Assembly (NCBI RefSeq): GCF_010183535.1
Contig: NC_071330.1
Coordinates: 1,559,217-1,623,216, forward strand
Direction of reading: 5' to 3'
Origin: Caenorhabditis remanei
Taxonomy: Eukaryota > Nematoda > Chromadorea > Rhabditida > Rhabditidae
DNA: 64,000 nucleotides
Part shown: positions 52,740 through 64,000 of the stretch, piece by piece
Numbering within the stretch: position 1 is the first letter of the stretch
Layout of the letters: each line of letters opens with the position of its first letter
Translations under genes and position numbers: made by a program
Notes under the pieces: generated by a model
The model's input: only the letters and a program-made list of their open reading frames with translations
Told to the model about the DNA's origin: nothing
Databases searched by the model: none

Positions 52740-55700
52740 TCACATTCGCATGTAGTAACTTTCTCCGTTCGAATTCTGGAGCGGCGTCGATGTGACCTCT
52801 CCGTTGGGTTTCTGAAATTAATTTATGGGATTTTTGAGGTTTCAAGACTATAGATATGATAAAAAGTGGGCGGAGCTAATCGTGTTAAAATCAGAATTAT
52901 TTAGTGGCTGGGGTGTCTTTGGCGCGTATATTCAACCTGGAGAGTAGTGAATATGCTGAAAGCCTGGGGCGCCATTGACGCGAAACCAAAAATCCCTCAA
53001 ATTAAGCACAAAAATATCAATTTTCAGCCCAAAAACCTCTCAAAAAGTCGCATTTTAAGCCAAAATTCATCATTTTTGCACAAAAAATTGAAAATTTTCA
53101 GACTTCTAAGCATGTTTTGAGGCTGAAAATCGCCCAAAATGTCAGTTTTTACTCAAAAAAACCGAAATTTTCAGCTTTTTCAGCACGTTTTGACCTGAAA
53201 AGCCTATTTTCTGATTTAACCGATTTTTAAACTATTTTTTGAGTGAAAACGTGAATTTTCACACTTTTCAGATACTAATCGTCATTAATCTACTATCTAT
53301 ACCTAATTCTTGCTTCCAGACGTCCAGATGCATGATCTGAACGTCCGGATGTCCATACTAGCACATCAGGCTTCTAACAAGCGCGCTCTACCGAAACCGA
53401 AGAAAATAGTGTGTGAAATTGAGAGACTCAGAGAAAAAGAGACATTTTTCAAGGGCATTTCGGTGGAGCGCACTTGTAAGAAATGCGGCGAGCTAATATA
53501 AGATGTGAATATCAGCTTTAGAATGAGTATTTTGAGTGGATGTTAAGCTATTTTGGAGATTTTAATCCAAAAAATTGCAAAAAAACTATTCAAAAATTCA
53601 TTTTTACAGCCTGTTTCGGCACCAACCTTCAACTCGACCCGCCACTCGTACCACACCCCTCCCTCATCGATTTTCCTGTCAATTTTGAGTCGAATCGTGT
53701 CTCCTTCGGCAACTCTCAACTGATCTCTCAACGGAATGACCGCTGGAAACCAGCTGAGCATTCCGGCCGTTTGAGTGGATGGCTCGATTGAGAGCATCAC
53801 TGTTTTGTAGAGTTGCAAGTCGAAGTAGCCACCGAATCCCATTAACTGGAAGAATAGAAATTAGAGAATTACAGACAAATTGAGTTTAGGGTGAAATAGA
53901 TGAAATTCGGACTCGAAATGGCTCATTTTAAACTCTAAAATACTGATTTTTCAGAATTTTTACACTAAAAAACACATTTTGACCGTTTTTACCTCAGAAA
54001 TAAGACAATTTCAACCCGAAGTTCGCTTTTATTGATCGGAAACTCCTCAATTTTTCATTATTTTCAGTGAAATTTCACTCCAAATTCTCAATTATTCACA
54101 ATTCTTTTTCTCTAAATTGAGAGTCTAGAAAAAAAATTGAGAATTTGAAGTGAAATTTCATGAAAAAAAGTAAAATTGACAATTTTCTGGCTGAATTAGG
54201 TGGAATTCGGGGTCAAAATGGGAGTTTTAGGGGCAAAAGTCGTGAAAAATTGAGAATTTTCTGGCTGAAAACTCATTTTCAAGGCAAAAACTATCAAAAT
54301 GTGATTTTAAAGGTATATTTTCTGAAAAATTCATTATTTTGCCACATTTAAGGTTGAAAATGCTCATTTTTTATAGTATTTCCAGAAGTTTTTCACTAAT
54401 TTCGGCTCTAAACTGCCAAAAACAGTAATTGTCCACAATCCTCACATCAGCATTCCTATCCATCACGAATTCGATGATCTCCGATCGCTCATTGCTCTTT
54501 TTCAAAAAGTTGGGATGCTCAAAACTGAAGACAGGCTTCGTCGATTCGGCGAGTGGAATATATTTCGAGAGATAGACGACGTAGATTTGATCCATGTTGC
54601 TGACCACATTTCCTTGGCTGTAAATATGGATTTTGGCTTAAAAAATGGCCAAAACATCAGAAAAATCAAAGTTTTTTGAGGAAAAACACCAAAATTTGTC
54701 ATTTTTTCTATTTTTTTCTCAAATAAAAGAGAAAAAACAAGTGGTGGCCTAGAATTTCATGTGGACTCGGCCAGGGGCGGTTCTATTTACACTACTGATG
54801 TTTACACAGCAGATTGTGTGAGAAATGTTGGCTTTTCGGCTAGAAACTGATTTTAAGCATTTCCAGCTCGCGCCAAAGGTGCGCCAGTAAGCAGAAGAGT
54901 AGAAAAATTACAAAAAAACTTCTGAAAATCAAGATTTTGAGGTAAATTATGTCAAAATGAAGCATTTTTTCTCAAATCATTAACATATTTCGCTCTTGAA
55001 ACCAGAGAAGCCAGAAATCTTCAAAATTTCTCATTTCGGAGACAATATTCAGCGTTTCTAGCTATCAAGACTGCGTCCAAGGCGCGCCAGCTGGGTCTTG
55101 AATCCAAAAAACAGGTCAATGAGTTGAAAAATTACAAAAAGTTTCTAAAAATTGAGATTTTCTCATAAAAAATCCACCATTTTTCCTCAATTTTTGAAAT
55201 TTTTCTGCTCTGGAAACCGCGCCAAAGGCACGCCAGCTACTCCGGAGCAGAACTCCAATTTCCTATTTCAGAAACAATTTGTAGCATTTCCAGCTTCCAA
55301 AACTGCGTCAAAGGCGCGCCAGTTGGGTCTTGAATCCAAAAAACAGGTCAATGAGTTGAAAAATTACAGAAAGTTTCTGAAAATTGAGATTTTTCATAAA
55401 AATCAACCATTTTTCCTCAAATTTTGAACAAATTTCGGTCTGGAAATTGCGCCACAGGCACGCCAGCTACTCCGAAACAAAAGTCCAATTTCCCATTTCA
55501 GAAACAATTTGTAGCATTTCCAACATTCAAGACTGCGCCGAAGGCGCGCCAGTCAATAACATTTGTATTGAATCCAAAAAAAAGCATGTTGAAAATCAAG
55601 ATTTTGGAGCTACTTGTATCAAAATCAATCATTTTTCCTCAAATTTTGAACCAATTTCGCTCTGGAAACCGCGCCAAAGGCACACCAGCTAATCCGCAGG

Positions 55701-58700
55701 AAATTAAGTGAAAATGAGGAGTTTCTCATTTCAGAGACAATTTGCAGCATTTCCAGCTTCCAAAACTGCGTCAAAAGCGCGCCAGTTGGGTCTTGACTCC
55801 AAAAAATTGGTTCATGAGTTCAAAAATTACGAAAATCAAGTTTTTTATAACAAAATCAACCATTTTTCCTCAAATTTTGGAATTTTTTTGCTCTGGAAAC
55901 CGCGCCAAAGGCACGCCAGCTACTCCGGGACAAAACTCCAATTTCCCATTTCAGAAACAGAATTTTAGTATTTCCAACATTCAAGACTGCGCCGAAGGCG
56001 CGCCAGTAGAGTCTTGAATCCAAAAAACAGGTTTATGAGTTGAAAAATTACAGAAAGTTTCTGAAAATCAACCATTTTTCCTCAAATTTTGAACAAAAAC
56101 CGCGCCAAAGGCACGCCAGACACTCAAAACTCACGGAAACTTCTGAACCCAGGATCCATCCTCTTCCAATTCCGGTTCTCCTCGACCATGACACGGAAGA
56201 GCACGACTCAAATAGGGAATACTTTGAGCCTTAATCGTTTGATGTATATGAGTGCTCATAATCGGCTTCACATAACTCGTATACTTCTGAGGAATCGATA
56301 TCGTCGTCGGCTTCAAGAAATCGGTGACCCCATCGAGACATTCGGGACTCAATTCATTGTCTCCGAAACTGCCGAGAAGTTCCGATACGATGATGTCGGG
56401 CTGCTCGAATCCACGATCACGAGCGATTCCCGGTAGACTTCTCATATCGCTTTCGACAATTGTCACTCTTCGTTTCCATGATCGAGAATTCATGAATTTC
56501 AGAGTGACAATCGCGTTTGTGTTCTTCTCGACAATATATAATTTCACTTTCAGAGGATCCTTTCCTTGTCGGAATGTTGTATTGTACTCTTTTTCGGCAC
56601 GCAGAATTTTGGTTCCCTGGAAGAAAATTGGGGCGTTTTTGGATTTGAAATACGGAACATTTCCAGGATTTTTTCGTTAATGTGTATTCAGATTGAACTG
56701 AACGATCCAATGACCTTTTCATCGATTTTTTGGAAAAAAATGACAAAAAATGTCAATTTTTGTGAGCAGAAGAGTAACGATTTCTGTCTCTGCATCCTCC
56801 TGTTCGTCTAAATTTTCAGAAGCAAGCTCTCGGCTAATTCAGATCGATCTTGGGTGATTAAAGTGGAAAAATTGAAAATTGGGACGTTTTTGGTGCTGAA
56901 ATCCGGAAAATTCCAGGTTTTTTCGTTATTTTAGCACTATTTCTGTTTAAAAACTACTTTCTCAGATAAATTTTCAGGTCTGTCAGTGTGTCTGTATGTC
57001 CGGATGTCTCTATTTCGGTCTCTGTCCGTCTGTCAGTTGTCCGGATGTCTGCTGGTGATCCTGTTTGTCCGGATTTCCGATTTTCAGTATATTCGGACTG
57101 TATTGAACCATTCAGAGTCCTTTTTCATCGATTTTTTTTGCAGAAAAATGACAAAAAACCTCAATTTTTGAAAAAAAAGCCATTTCTGTCCAGAATTCTG
57201 TCTATCCGGATGTCTGCTCGTCTAAACTTTTAGAAGCAAGCTCCCGGCTGATTCAGATTGGTTTTGAATGAGGAAAAATTCCAAAACTGGTGAAAAGCGA
57301 CATTTTAGCAAGAAAAATCGGACTTTTATACCAAATTGAGAGAGTTTTTCTAGCTTTAAACTCACAATAGGACCTCTTCCACCACCCAACAAATACACAA
57401 CACACGTTTTCCGTCCATCCGCTCCCAAATCCTTCAACGCCCCGACGACAGCCGCTTCATACACATCGTACTTCATTTTGTCCTGCTCGAAAGTGTTATA
57501 AACTCCTGAATCCAAATTTTCAGACAACGGTTGAAGTGGCGCCTGGAGGACATCTTTATACTCGCCGACGTTCAGAGAATGCGATGAATCATTCGATCCC
57601 TCGTCCAATTCTTGTTGTCTCTTATAGTGAACATCACGAACGGCTTGACGGAGAGCCAGTGAGTACTCGGACTTGATTTGAATATTGTATTTGTGAGTGT
57701 CGGTGGTGGCACGAAGCACGAGACGAAGGGAGTCGGATGTCCAGAGATATTTCAGCAACGAGATGTGGGAGCTGGAAATTTTTAATTGAAGATTTTGCAT
57801 TTTTTAAATGGATTGATGAAATGAGGTACTCTAATGACAAGTTGTTTGAGAAATTGAGTTTTTTGAGCACAAAAATCAGTTTTCCGTAAAAATTGATTAT
57901 TTTTCAGCATTTTTTTGGCATGAAGCAATGAAATTCAGGGCGAAAATCGTGTTTCAGATGAAAATGTGGCACTTTTGAGTAGAAAAACGTTAATTTTAAA
58001 AAATTATGCGATTTTCTTTCAAATTCGTGAAAAAATTACAGATTTTGAAGCAATTTTCATCGAAATAAAGTTGAAAATATGTCGATTTCGAGATGAAAGA
58101 TAGCTATCCGGACTGTTATTTCGACTCGTTTGTTCAGAAATATGCTAGTTTTTAGTCGATTTTCATCAAAAACCCTCTTACTTCGGCAACGCTGCCTCCC
58201 CGCTTCTCGCCGTTCCAAACGCCGACGTCTCCACTACAAACGCAGCCAATGGCTCCGCTTTCCACCGATTCACCAGTTTTTCCTCCATAAATTCGTCGGG
58301 AAGATCCGCCGAAATCGTGAGAACAACCTGGAGGTAGACACCACTGAAATTGTTGCATTGCTTCCGGAAATCCGCCCAAATCGTCCATAAATCCACGTGG
58401 CTCGACGAGAAATAGTCGTAGTCGGCGCAAATTTCAACAGATGACGGTAACTGCACCCATACACTGGAATTTCAGGTTTTTCGGGTAAAGAATTAAGACA
58501 AATCTAGTAAAACGACAATGAAAAATGACGAATTTCGCGCTTTTATGGCGATTTTCATCGACTATTAAATACAAATGGCGCTTTTACGGCCGAATTTTCT
58601 CACATAAATCTCGAATTTTTCGTCCAAAGCCACTTATTCATGATGGCCGCCGTCTTCGGAGATGAGATACGTTTCAACTCGATAGTCATCGACTGGAGAC

Positions 58701-59259
58701 CCAAATAACAGATATAATTGAGCTCTTTGATGAGATGCTCTTCGGAAAGTGCAGCGAAATCAGTGTCCGGTGAGTCACAATCGATCCATGGAGAGATCTG
58801 AAAGCGACTTTCGGCATAGACATTGAATTTTCAGCTAGTAAAATACTTTTCCAGTGACATACGACTCCCATAGATTATTCCCCAGCTGGACATCCGGTAA
58901 ATCAATCACTGGAGGGTGTTTTTCGTTGCTGAAACTATAGAAATCGTTAAAAATTGCTCCTATTTCACAATTTTTAACCCTTCAACTGGTTTCCAATAGG
59001 CTCTGACAACTCCTCCGACTGGAAATACCACGAAATTGTACTTGAATTCCCCGAGTTTTGTGCAATACGGTGCCACGTTTCGATCCAAATCCTCAACCAC
59101 ATCCATTGGAGTCGTCATCCATCCGACGTGGATTCTTGAATTCGCTGCGTCCACCGAGTTCGGACTACTTGGTGTTGAGGTTGTGCTAACTGACATGTGC
59201 TCATCGGGATGATCCGTCTTCAGTGGAAATAAATCATCGGCATACGTCCGGCCGCTCAT
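52740..59259 (-). CDS. prmt-5: Type II protein arginine methyltransferase PRMT5
   Basis: Symmetric arginine dimethyltransferase of Sm proteins and histones. Nine exons (minus) join in phase: 59259-58979, 58928-58847, 58797-58604, 58463-58182, 57771-57366, 56616-56135, 54617-54446, 53845-53627 and 52811-52740, giving 729 residues, near the worm length. An N-terminal TIM-barrel-like domain is followed by the Rossmann part with LGGGRGPI (SAM motif I) and YIVEKN. The double-E loop is SELLGSFGDNELSPE, and the beta-barrel ends ESYYMRM. The Phe that sets symmetric specificity is present (F374, in NTFEQDKMKY). The ATG abuts a CTTTCAG trans-splice acceptor. An AATAAA of the upstream gene atp-2 lies about 115 nt before this site, typical operon spacing. 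Confidence 0.95.
52812..53626. other. prmt-5 intron 8
   Basis: Contains a third GCGCTCTACCGAAA...TTTCGGTGGAGCGCAC unit (about 53,381-53,473), GGCGCG-type motifs near 52,910-52,985, and A/T-rich filler. No exon. Confidence 0.6.
53846..54445. other. prmt-5 intron 7
   Basis: A/T-rich, with a short inverted repeat around 54,065-54,160 (TGAAATTTCACTCCAAATTC and its mirror). Nothing else recognised. Confidence 0.55.
54618..56134 (-). repeat. prmt-5 intron 6: long tandem repeat
   Basis: From about 54,860 to 56,120, about five units of roughly 230-250 bp. Each contains CGCGCCAAAGGCACGCCAGC, CCAATTTCCCATTTCAGAAA, AGCATTTCCAGCTTCCAA, a CTGCGTCAAAGGCGCGCCAG motif, TCTTGAATCCAAAAAACAGG and ATCAACCATTTTTCCTCAAA. 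Units are well conserved, so the expansion is recent. Confidence 0.8.
56617..57365. other. prmt-5 intron 5
   Basis: Two related blocks of about 350 bp (56,630-56,890 and 56,880-57,280) share TTCCAGGTTTTTTCGTTA, ATCGATTTTTTGGA, ATGACAAAAAA and AGAAGCAAGCTCCCGGCTGA. CCGGATGTCTGT motifs are also present. No exon. Confidence 0.6.
57772..58181. other. prmt-5 intron 4
   Basis: A/T-rich intron sequence. I see no repeat or coding signal. Confidence 0.55.
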
Positions 59260-59373
59260 CTGAAAGATTCTTCCTGAATTTTCATACTCAACATGAATAT
59301 CATCGAGCTTCTGTTTATTTCTGATAAAAATATACTAGAAGTCAAATGAGGGCAGGAAGAAGTGTGTTTTTGC

Positions 59374-59379
59374 TTTATT
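59374..59379 (-). terminator. Polyadenylation signal of atp-2
   Basis: AATAAA on the minus strand, 227 nt after the atp-2 stop and about 115 nt before the prmt-5 trans-splice site. The 346-bp spacer (59,260-59,605) contains nothing else that I recognise. Confidence 0.6.
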
Positions 59380-59605
59380 TTTTGCCTATTCAGGCTTTTG
59401 AGTTGATTCAATTCGGAAAAAAGAGGGGAGAGGGATGGAAAACAACGTATTGAGAGTCACCAAATAGTGGTCTGACGGGAACAGCACTACCGCAACAATA
59501 CAATAAACTATACATTAAATTTATCACTACCAAAAAAACATTTAGAAAAAGAGAAAAACGTAGTGCCGGAGTTATAACAAAAAAATAAAACTAATTGTCT
59601 GTCGT

Positions 59606-61444
<1,839 letters not shown>

Positions 61445-62012
61445 AGTTTGTACCCCTGAAATTTCAAAATTTCAAAAATTATACTTTTCCAACCTAAAAA
61501 TCGAGAATTCGAAGTAAAATTGGACGAATAAAGCGGTAAAAAGTATCGACAATTCATCAAAAATCATAAAAGAAGATAAATTTCTAAGAAAATTTGCAAA
61601 AAATAACCAAAATTCCTTGAGAAAATCGAAAACTTCACCGGGCGCAGCTCACTTGCACGGTATAACAGCGCAGACCGCCCGATGAGCGGAGCGGGTCTCG
61701 CCACGAAAAGGAAACGCAACTGCGGCACGCACTTTTGCAACCCGCCGCGCAGAAAAATCGCGATTTTTTTCGCAAGAATTTATTTACGGGGATTTCGATT
61801 TCGCGATATTTCGCTTTACTTTTCGAATTGTGAAGTAAGTTTTTTTGGTTTCTCGCTTGGAAAAAATTAACTTTTCTTGAAATTCAACATTTAACTTCTC
61901 AATTAACATGAATTTATTGATTTTCTCTGCGTTCTTCTCACTCTTTTCCCGTTTTTGATTATTTTCGCTTAGAAAAATGCAATTTTCATCAATTTTTTTT
62001 TGAATTCAGGGT
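61445..62012. promoter_or_regulatory. Divergent promoter between atp-2 and the NDUFAF8-like gene
   Basis: 570 bp separate the two start codons. A G/C-rich, ACGCAACTGCGGCACGCACT-containing stretch at 61,630-61,750 is the likely shared promoter. A GTAAGT donor at 61,835 and the acceptor ending at 62,009 suggest a 5' UTR intron for the + strand transcript. Confidence 0.5.
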
Positions 62013-62192
62013 ATGCCAAAGAGCCAGCAGCGACTTCTCAACTACGCAACATCCATCGCCAAGTGCCCAACTGAAACCACCGCCTACGGATCGTGTGTGT
62101 CTGCGCAAGCCGAACGAATCAAGCAAGGCGATTGTAACGCCGAATTCAAGAAGCTAATCGATTGTGTGACGAAGAATTTGAAGAAAAAGTAA
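62013..62192 (+). CDS. Twin CX9C protein, NDUFAF8-like
   Basis: 59 residues, one exon. Two CX9C pairs are exact: C18-x9-C28 and C41-x9-C51, inside CPTETTAYGSCV and CNAEFKKLIDCV. The spacing and the AYGSCV context match NDUFAF8 (C17orf89), a complex I assembly factor imported by the MIA40 pathway into the intermembrane space. This is assigned from motif memory, and other small CHCH proteins are possible. The ATG is 4 nt after an ATTCAG acceptor. The TAA is followed after 3 nt by the ATG of the UTP23 gene, so both ORFs lie on one primary transcript. Confidence 0.85.
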   Translation: MPKSQQRLLNYATSIAKCPTETTAYGSCVSAQAERIKQGDCNAEFKKLIDCVTKNLKKK

Positions 62193-62195
62193 AAG

Positions 62196-62996
62196 ATGAA
62201 GGTTAAGCGGTAAGTATTTTCGCAAAAATTCAATGAAAATCGGTGTTTTTCCAGCCTAAAACGCGCGAATCGTCTGCTGACATTCTTCAAATACAACTAC
62301 AAATTCGTGGCGCCCTATCGAGTTCTCGTCGACGGAACCTTCTGCAGTGCGGCTCTCCAGGAGAAGCTAAACCTCGCCGAACAAATTCCAAAGTATCTAA
62401 CGGAGGAAACTCATCTGATGACAACGAAATGTGTGCTCCACGAGCTCGAGAAATTCGGACCACTTCTCTACGGTGCTCTCGTCATTGCAAAACAATTCGA
62501 AATCGCTGAATGCACTCATTCGACGCCCAAACCTGCTTCGGACTGTCTCGCCCATCTGGCTAGACGTGCTGCAAGTGGAAAAACAAAGTTTTTGATTGCG
62601 ACGCAGGATGATGAGCTCACAGAGAAGTTGAGGAAGATTGTGGGAACGCCCATCATGTATATCAAGTTCAAGACGGTCCTTTTGGATAATGTAAGTATAG
62701 TTTTATGGATTTTTCCTAAAAATTTCCATTTTAAGATATCCGAAGCGACGAAAGCCGGATGTTCGAAAGACGAAGCGGAGATGAAAAAGCTGAAAGAGCT
62801 GAAAAAGGAAATTCTGTCGTCATCGACAGTACCACAACTGAAAAAGAAGAAAAAGAAGAAGGGAGGAGTGAACCCCCTGTCGTGCAAGAAGAAGGTTATG
62901 AAGGCGTCCCTGGAGACAGTGAGAACTGGGGAGAGGACGGCGACTGGAAAAAGAAAAAGGACGAAGAAGAAGGTGGATGGAGGAGGAGAAGAATAG
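62196..62996 (+). CDS. UTP23, rRNA-processing PIN-like protein
   Basis: Nucleolar SSU-processome component needed for early pre-18S rRNA processing (family knowledge). Exons 62196-62209, 62255-62690 and 62736-62996 join in phase to 236 residues. The start is MKVKRLKRANRLLTFFKYNY, the PIN-like core has VLVDGTFC (D31) and LIATQDDEL, and a CCHC zinc site is formed by C64, C91, H93 and C102. The Lys-rich tail contains GGVNPLSCKKK, the UTP23 hallmark. Only 14 coding nucleotides precede the first intron. The ATG begins 3 nt after the stop codon of the twin-CX9C ORF, with no visible room for a trans-splice acceptor between them. Confidence 0.93.
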
Positions 62997-64000
62997 TCAG
63001 ATCTCGAATCATTTTTGTTGATTTTTATTGTTTTTTTGTTCAAATAAGAAATTTGGCTTAAAAAATGTTTCAATTGTTAACTGTAAAAACTGTATCATCT
63101 GAAAAATCAGATTTTCTCTAAATATTAACGTTTTCAGGCAAATAATATAAAATGAAGATATGAGAAGGATTGAATCATTGACACGAGTGCCTTGAAGTTG
63201 TTTGGTGAATCACTTTTGCCATCGAGCGATGAATTCATTTTTTGAATAGTGACGGCAGGAGGATGAATAACCGATCGAGAAACAAACAGCTTCGTTTTTT
63301 CTGAAATTCTGAAATAAAAACCACGAAGAAATCTATTTTCGGCGTATTCTCAAACTGGCAAATACGCAGAATGCGATGGCGGACCAAATTCAATTCAGTG
63401 ATCTCCTCATCAACATTATGAGCTGAAATTATTGATTTTTGTCTGAAATTCTGAAAAATCCGAGGAACCCAATTAATAATCTCCTTGACAATATTGCCAT
63501 TTCCCTTATTCGAAACAACTCTCTCAATTTGCAACATCTCTCTTGCGAAATGTCGATTTTTCTCGCTTCCGTCTCATTTTTCGTTGGAAAACATGACGGC
63601 TTACCCAACAAACGGAAAATCAGAACAGTTCACGTCATTCTAGGCTCTATATTTTTTATTACAAGCAAAATTTGTTTGTAATTTCAGAGAAAATAGGGGT
63701 GGGAGGGGGGCAAGGAATTAGTGAGGAGAAAAGAGAACGAGATAGAGCCATAGAAAAAAAGGAACAACAGAATCGGTAAATAAAACGATCAAAAGAGAAA
63801 AAAAAGAATTAGGGAATTGATTGCAGAGAAGGGGACACAGGGAAGGAAATGAGATGAAGAGCGAGAGAGAGAAAATACATAAACGGGGAGAGAAAGGACA
63901 TACAATTTCCAACGAGAACCAGCTCTAGAATACTTGCAAACATTCATAGATCACTATTCAAACTTGGCGAATCGAGACATCCGAAAATATTTTTGCAATT
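62997..64000. other. Downstream of UTP23; possible minus-strand exons
   Basis: Minus-strand sequence at about 63,620-63,235 has a 100-codon open frame (IERVVSNKGNGNIVKEIINW, DEEITELNLVRHRILRIC), several internal TTTCAG acceptors and protein-like composition. I could not build an in-phase gene or recognise a family. The last 300 bp is purine-rich (GAGAGAGAGA, GGGGAGAGAAAGG) without coding signs. Confidence 0.3.

Noticed and set aside
61682..61870. 62-codon ORF upstream of the NDUFAF8-like gene
   Set aside because: Lies across the presumed promoter and a GTAAGT donor; no family resemblance.

Overview
The window is nuclear DNA from a nematode of the genus Caenorhabditis, or a very close relative. 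The evidence is (i) a run of protein-coding genes that I recognise as orthologues of the C. elegans chromosome III neighbourhood around gro-1, cnd-1, prmt-5 and atp-2, (ii) TTTCAG-type splice acceptors throughout, (iii) acceptors placed directly before start codons (trans-splice sites), (iv) operon-like spacing, and (v) many nematode-type dispersed intronic repeats. It is unlikely to be C. elegans itself, because the introns are swollen by repeats and several genes are nested in them. I cannot name the species. All exon coordinates were derived by hand from splice signals and reading-frame continuity.

Left part (1-22,600, + strand): four genes in the order of the C. elegans gro-1 operon. They are the 3' portion of gop-2 (GPN1-like GTPase), gop-3 (SAM50 outer-membrane barrel insertase), hap-1 (ITP/XTP pyrophosphatase) and gro-1 (tRNA dimethylallyltransferase). 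Each of the last three has a trans-splice acceptor 8-14 nt before its ATG. Two minus-strand genes are nested in introns: an intact SKP1-related gene in hap-1 intron 2, and an unrecognised gene (three in-phase exons, 5' end not found) in gop-3 intron 5. A tRNA-Asn(GTT) lies in gro-1 intron 4.

Middle (22,600-36,300): 13.7 kb with no gene I can support, packed with palindromic mobile elements and dispersed short repeats. It is followed by cnd-1, a NeuroD-type bHLH factor, on the + strand (36,295-37,949).

Right part (38,500-61,450, - strand): reading leftward, atp-2 (F1 ATPase beta), prmt-5 (type II arginine methyltransferase), mrps-26 (mitoribosome mS26), prx-10 (PEX10 RING peroxin) and wars-2 (mitochondrial TrpRS). 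atp-2, prmt-5 and mrps-26 are spaced like an operon (about 320-350 nt between coding regions). prx-10 and wars-2 are separated by only 5 nt and share one exon. Divergent from atp-2 is a second such pair on the + strand: a 59-residue twin-CX9C protein (NDUFAF8-like) whose stop codon is 3 nt before the start codon of UTP23.

Functionally the window is rich in mitochondrial genes (gop-3, atp-2, mrps-26, wars-2, the NDUFAF8-like gene, and probably one form of gro-1). The two abutting ORF pairs, and a family of tRNA-like modules sharing a T-rich tail, are the observations I find most worth following up.
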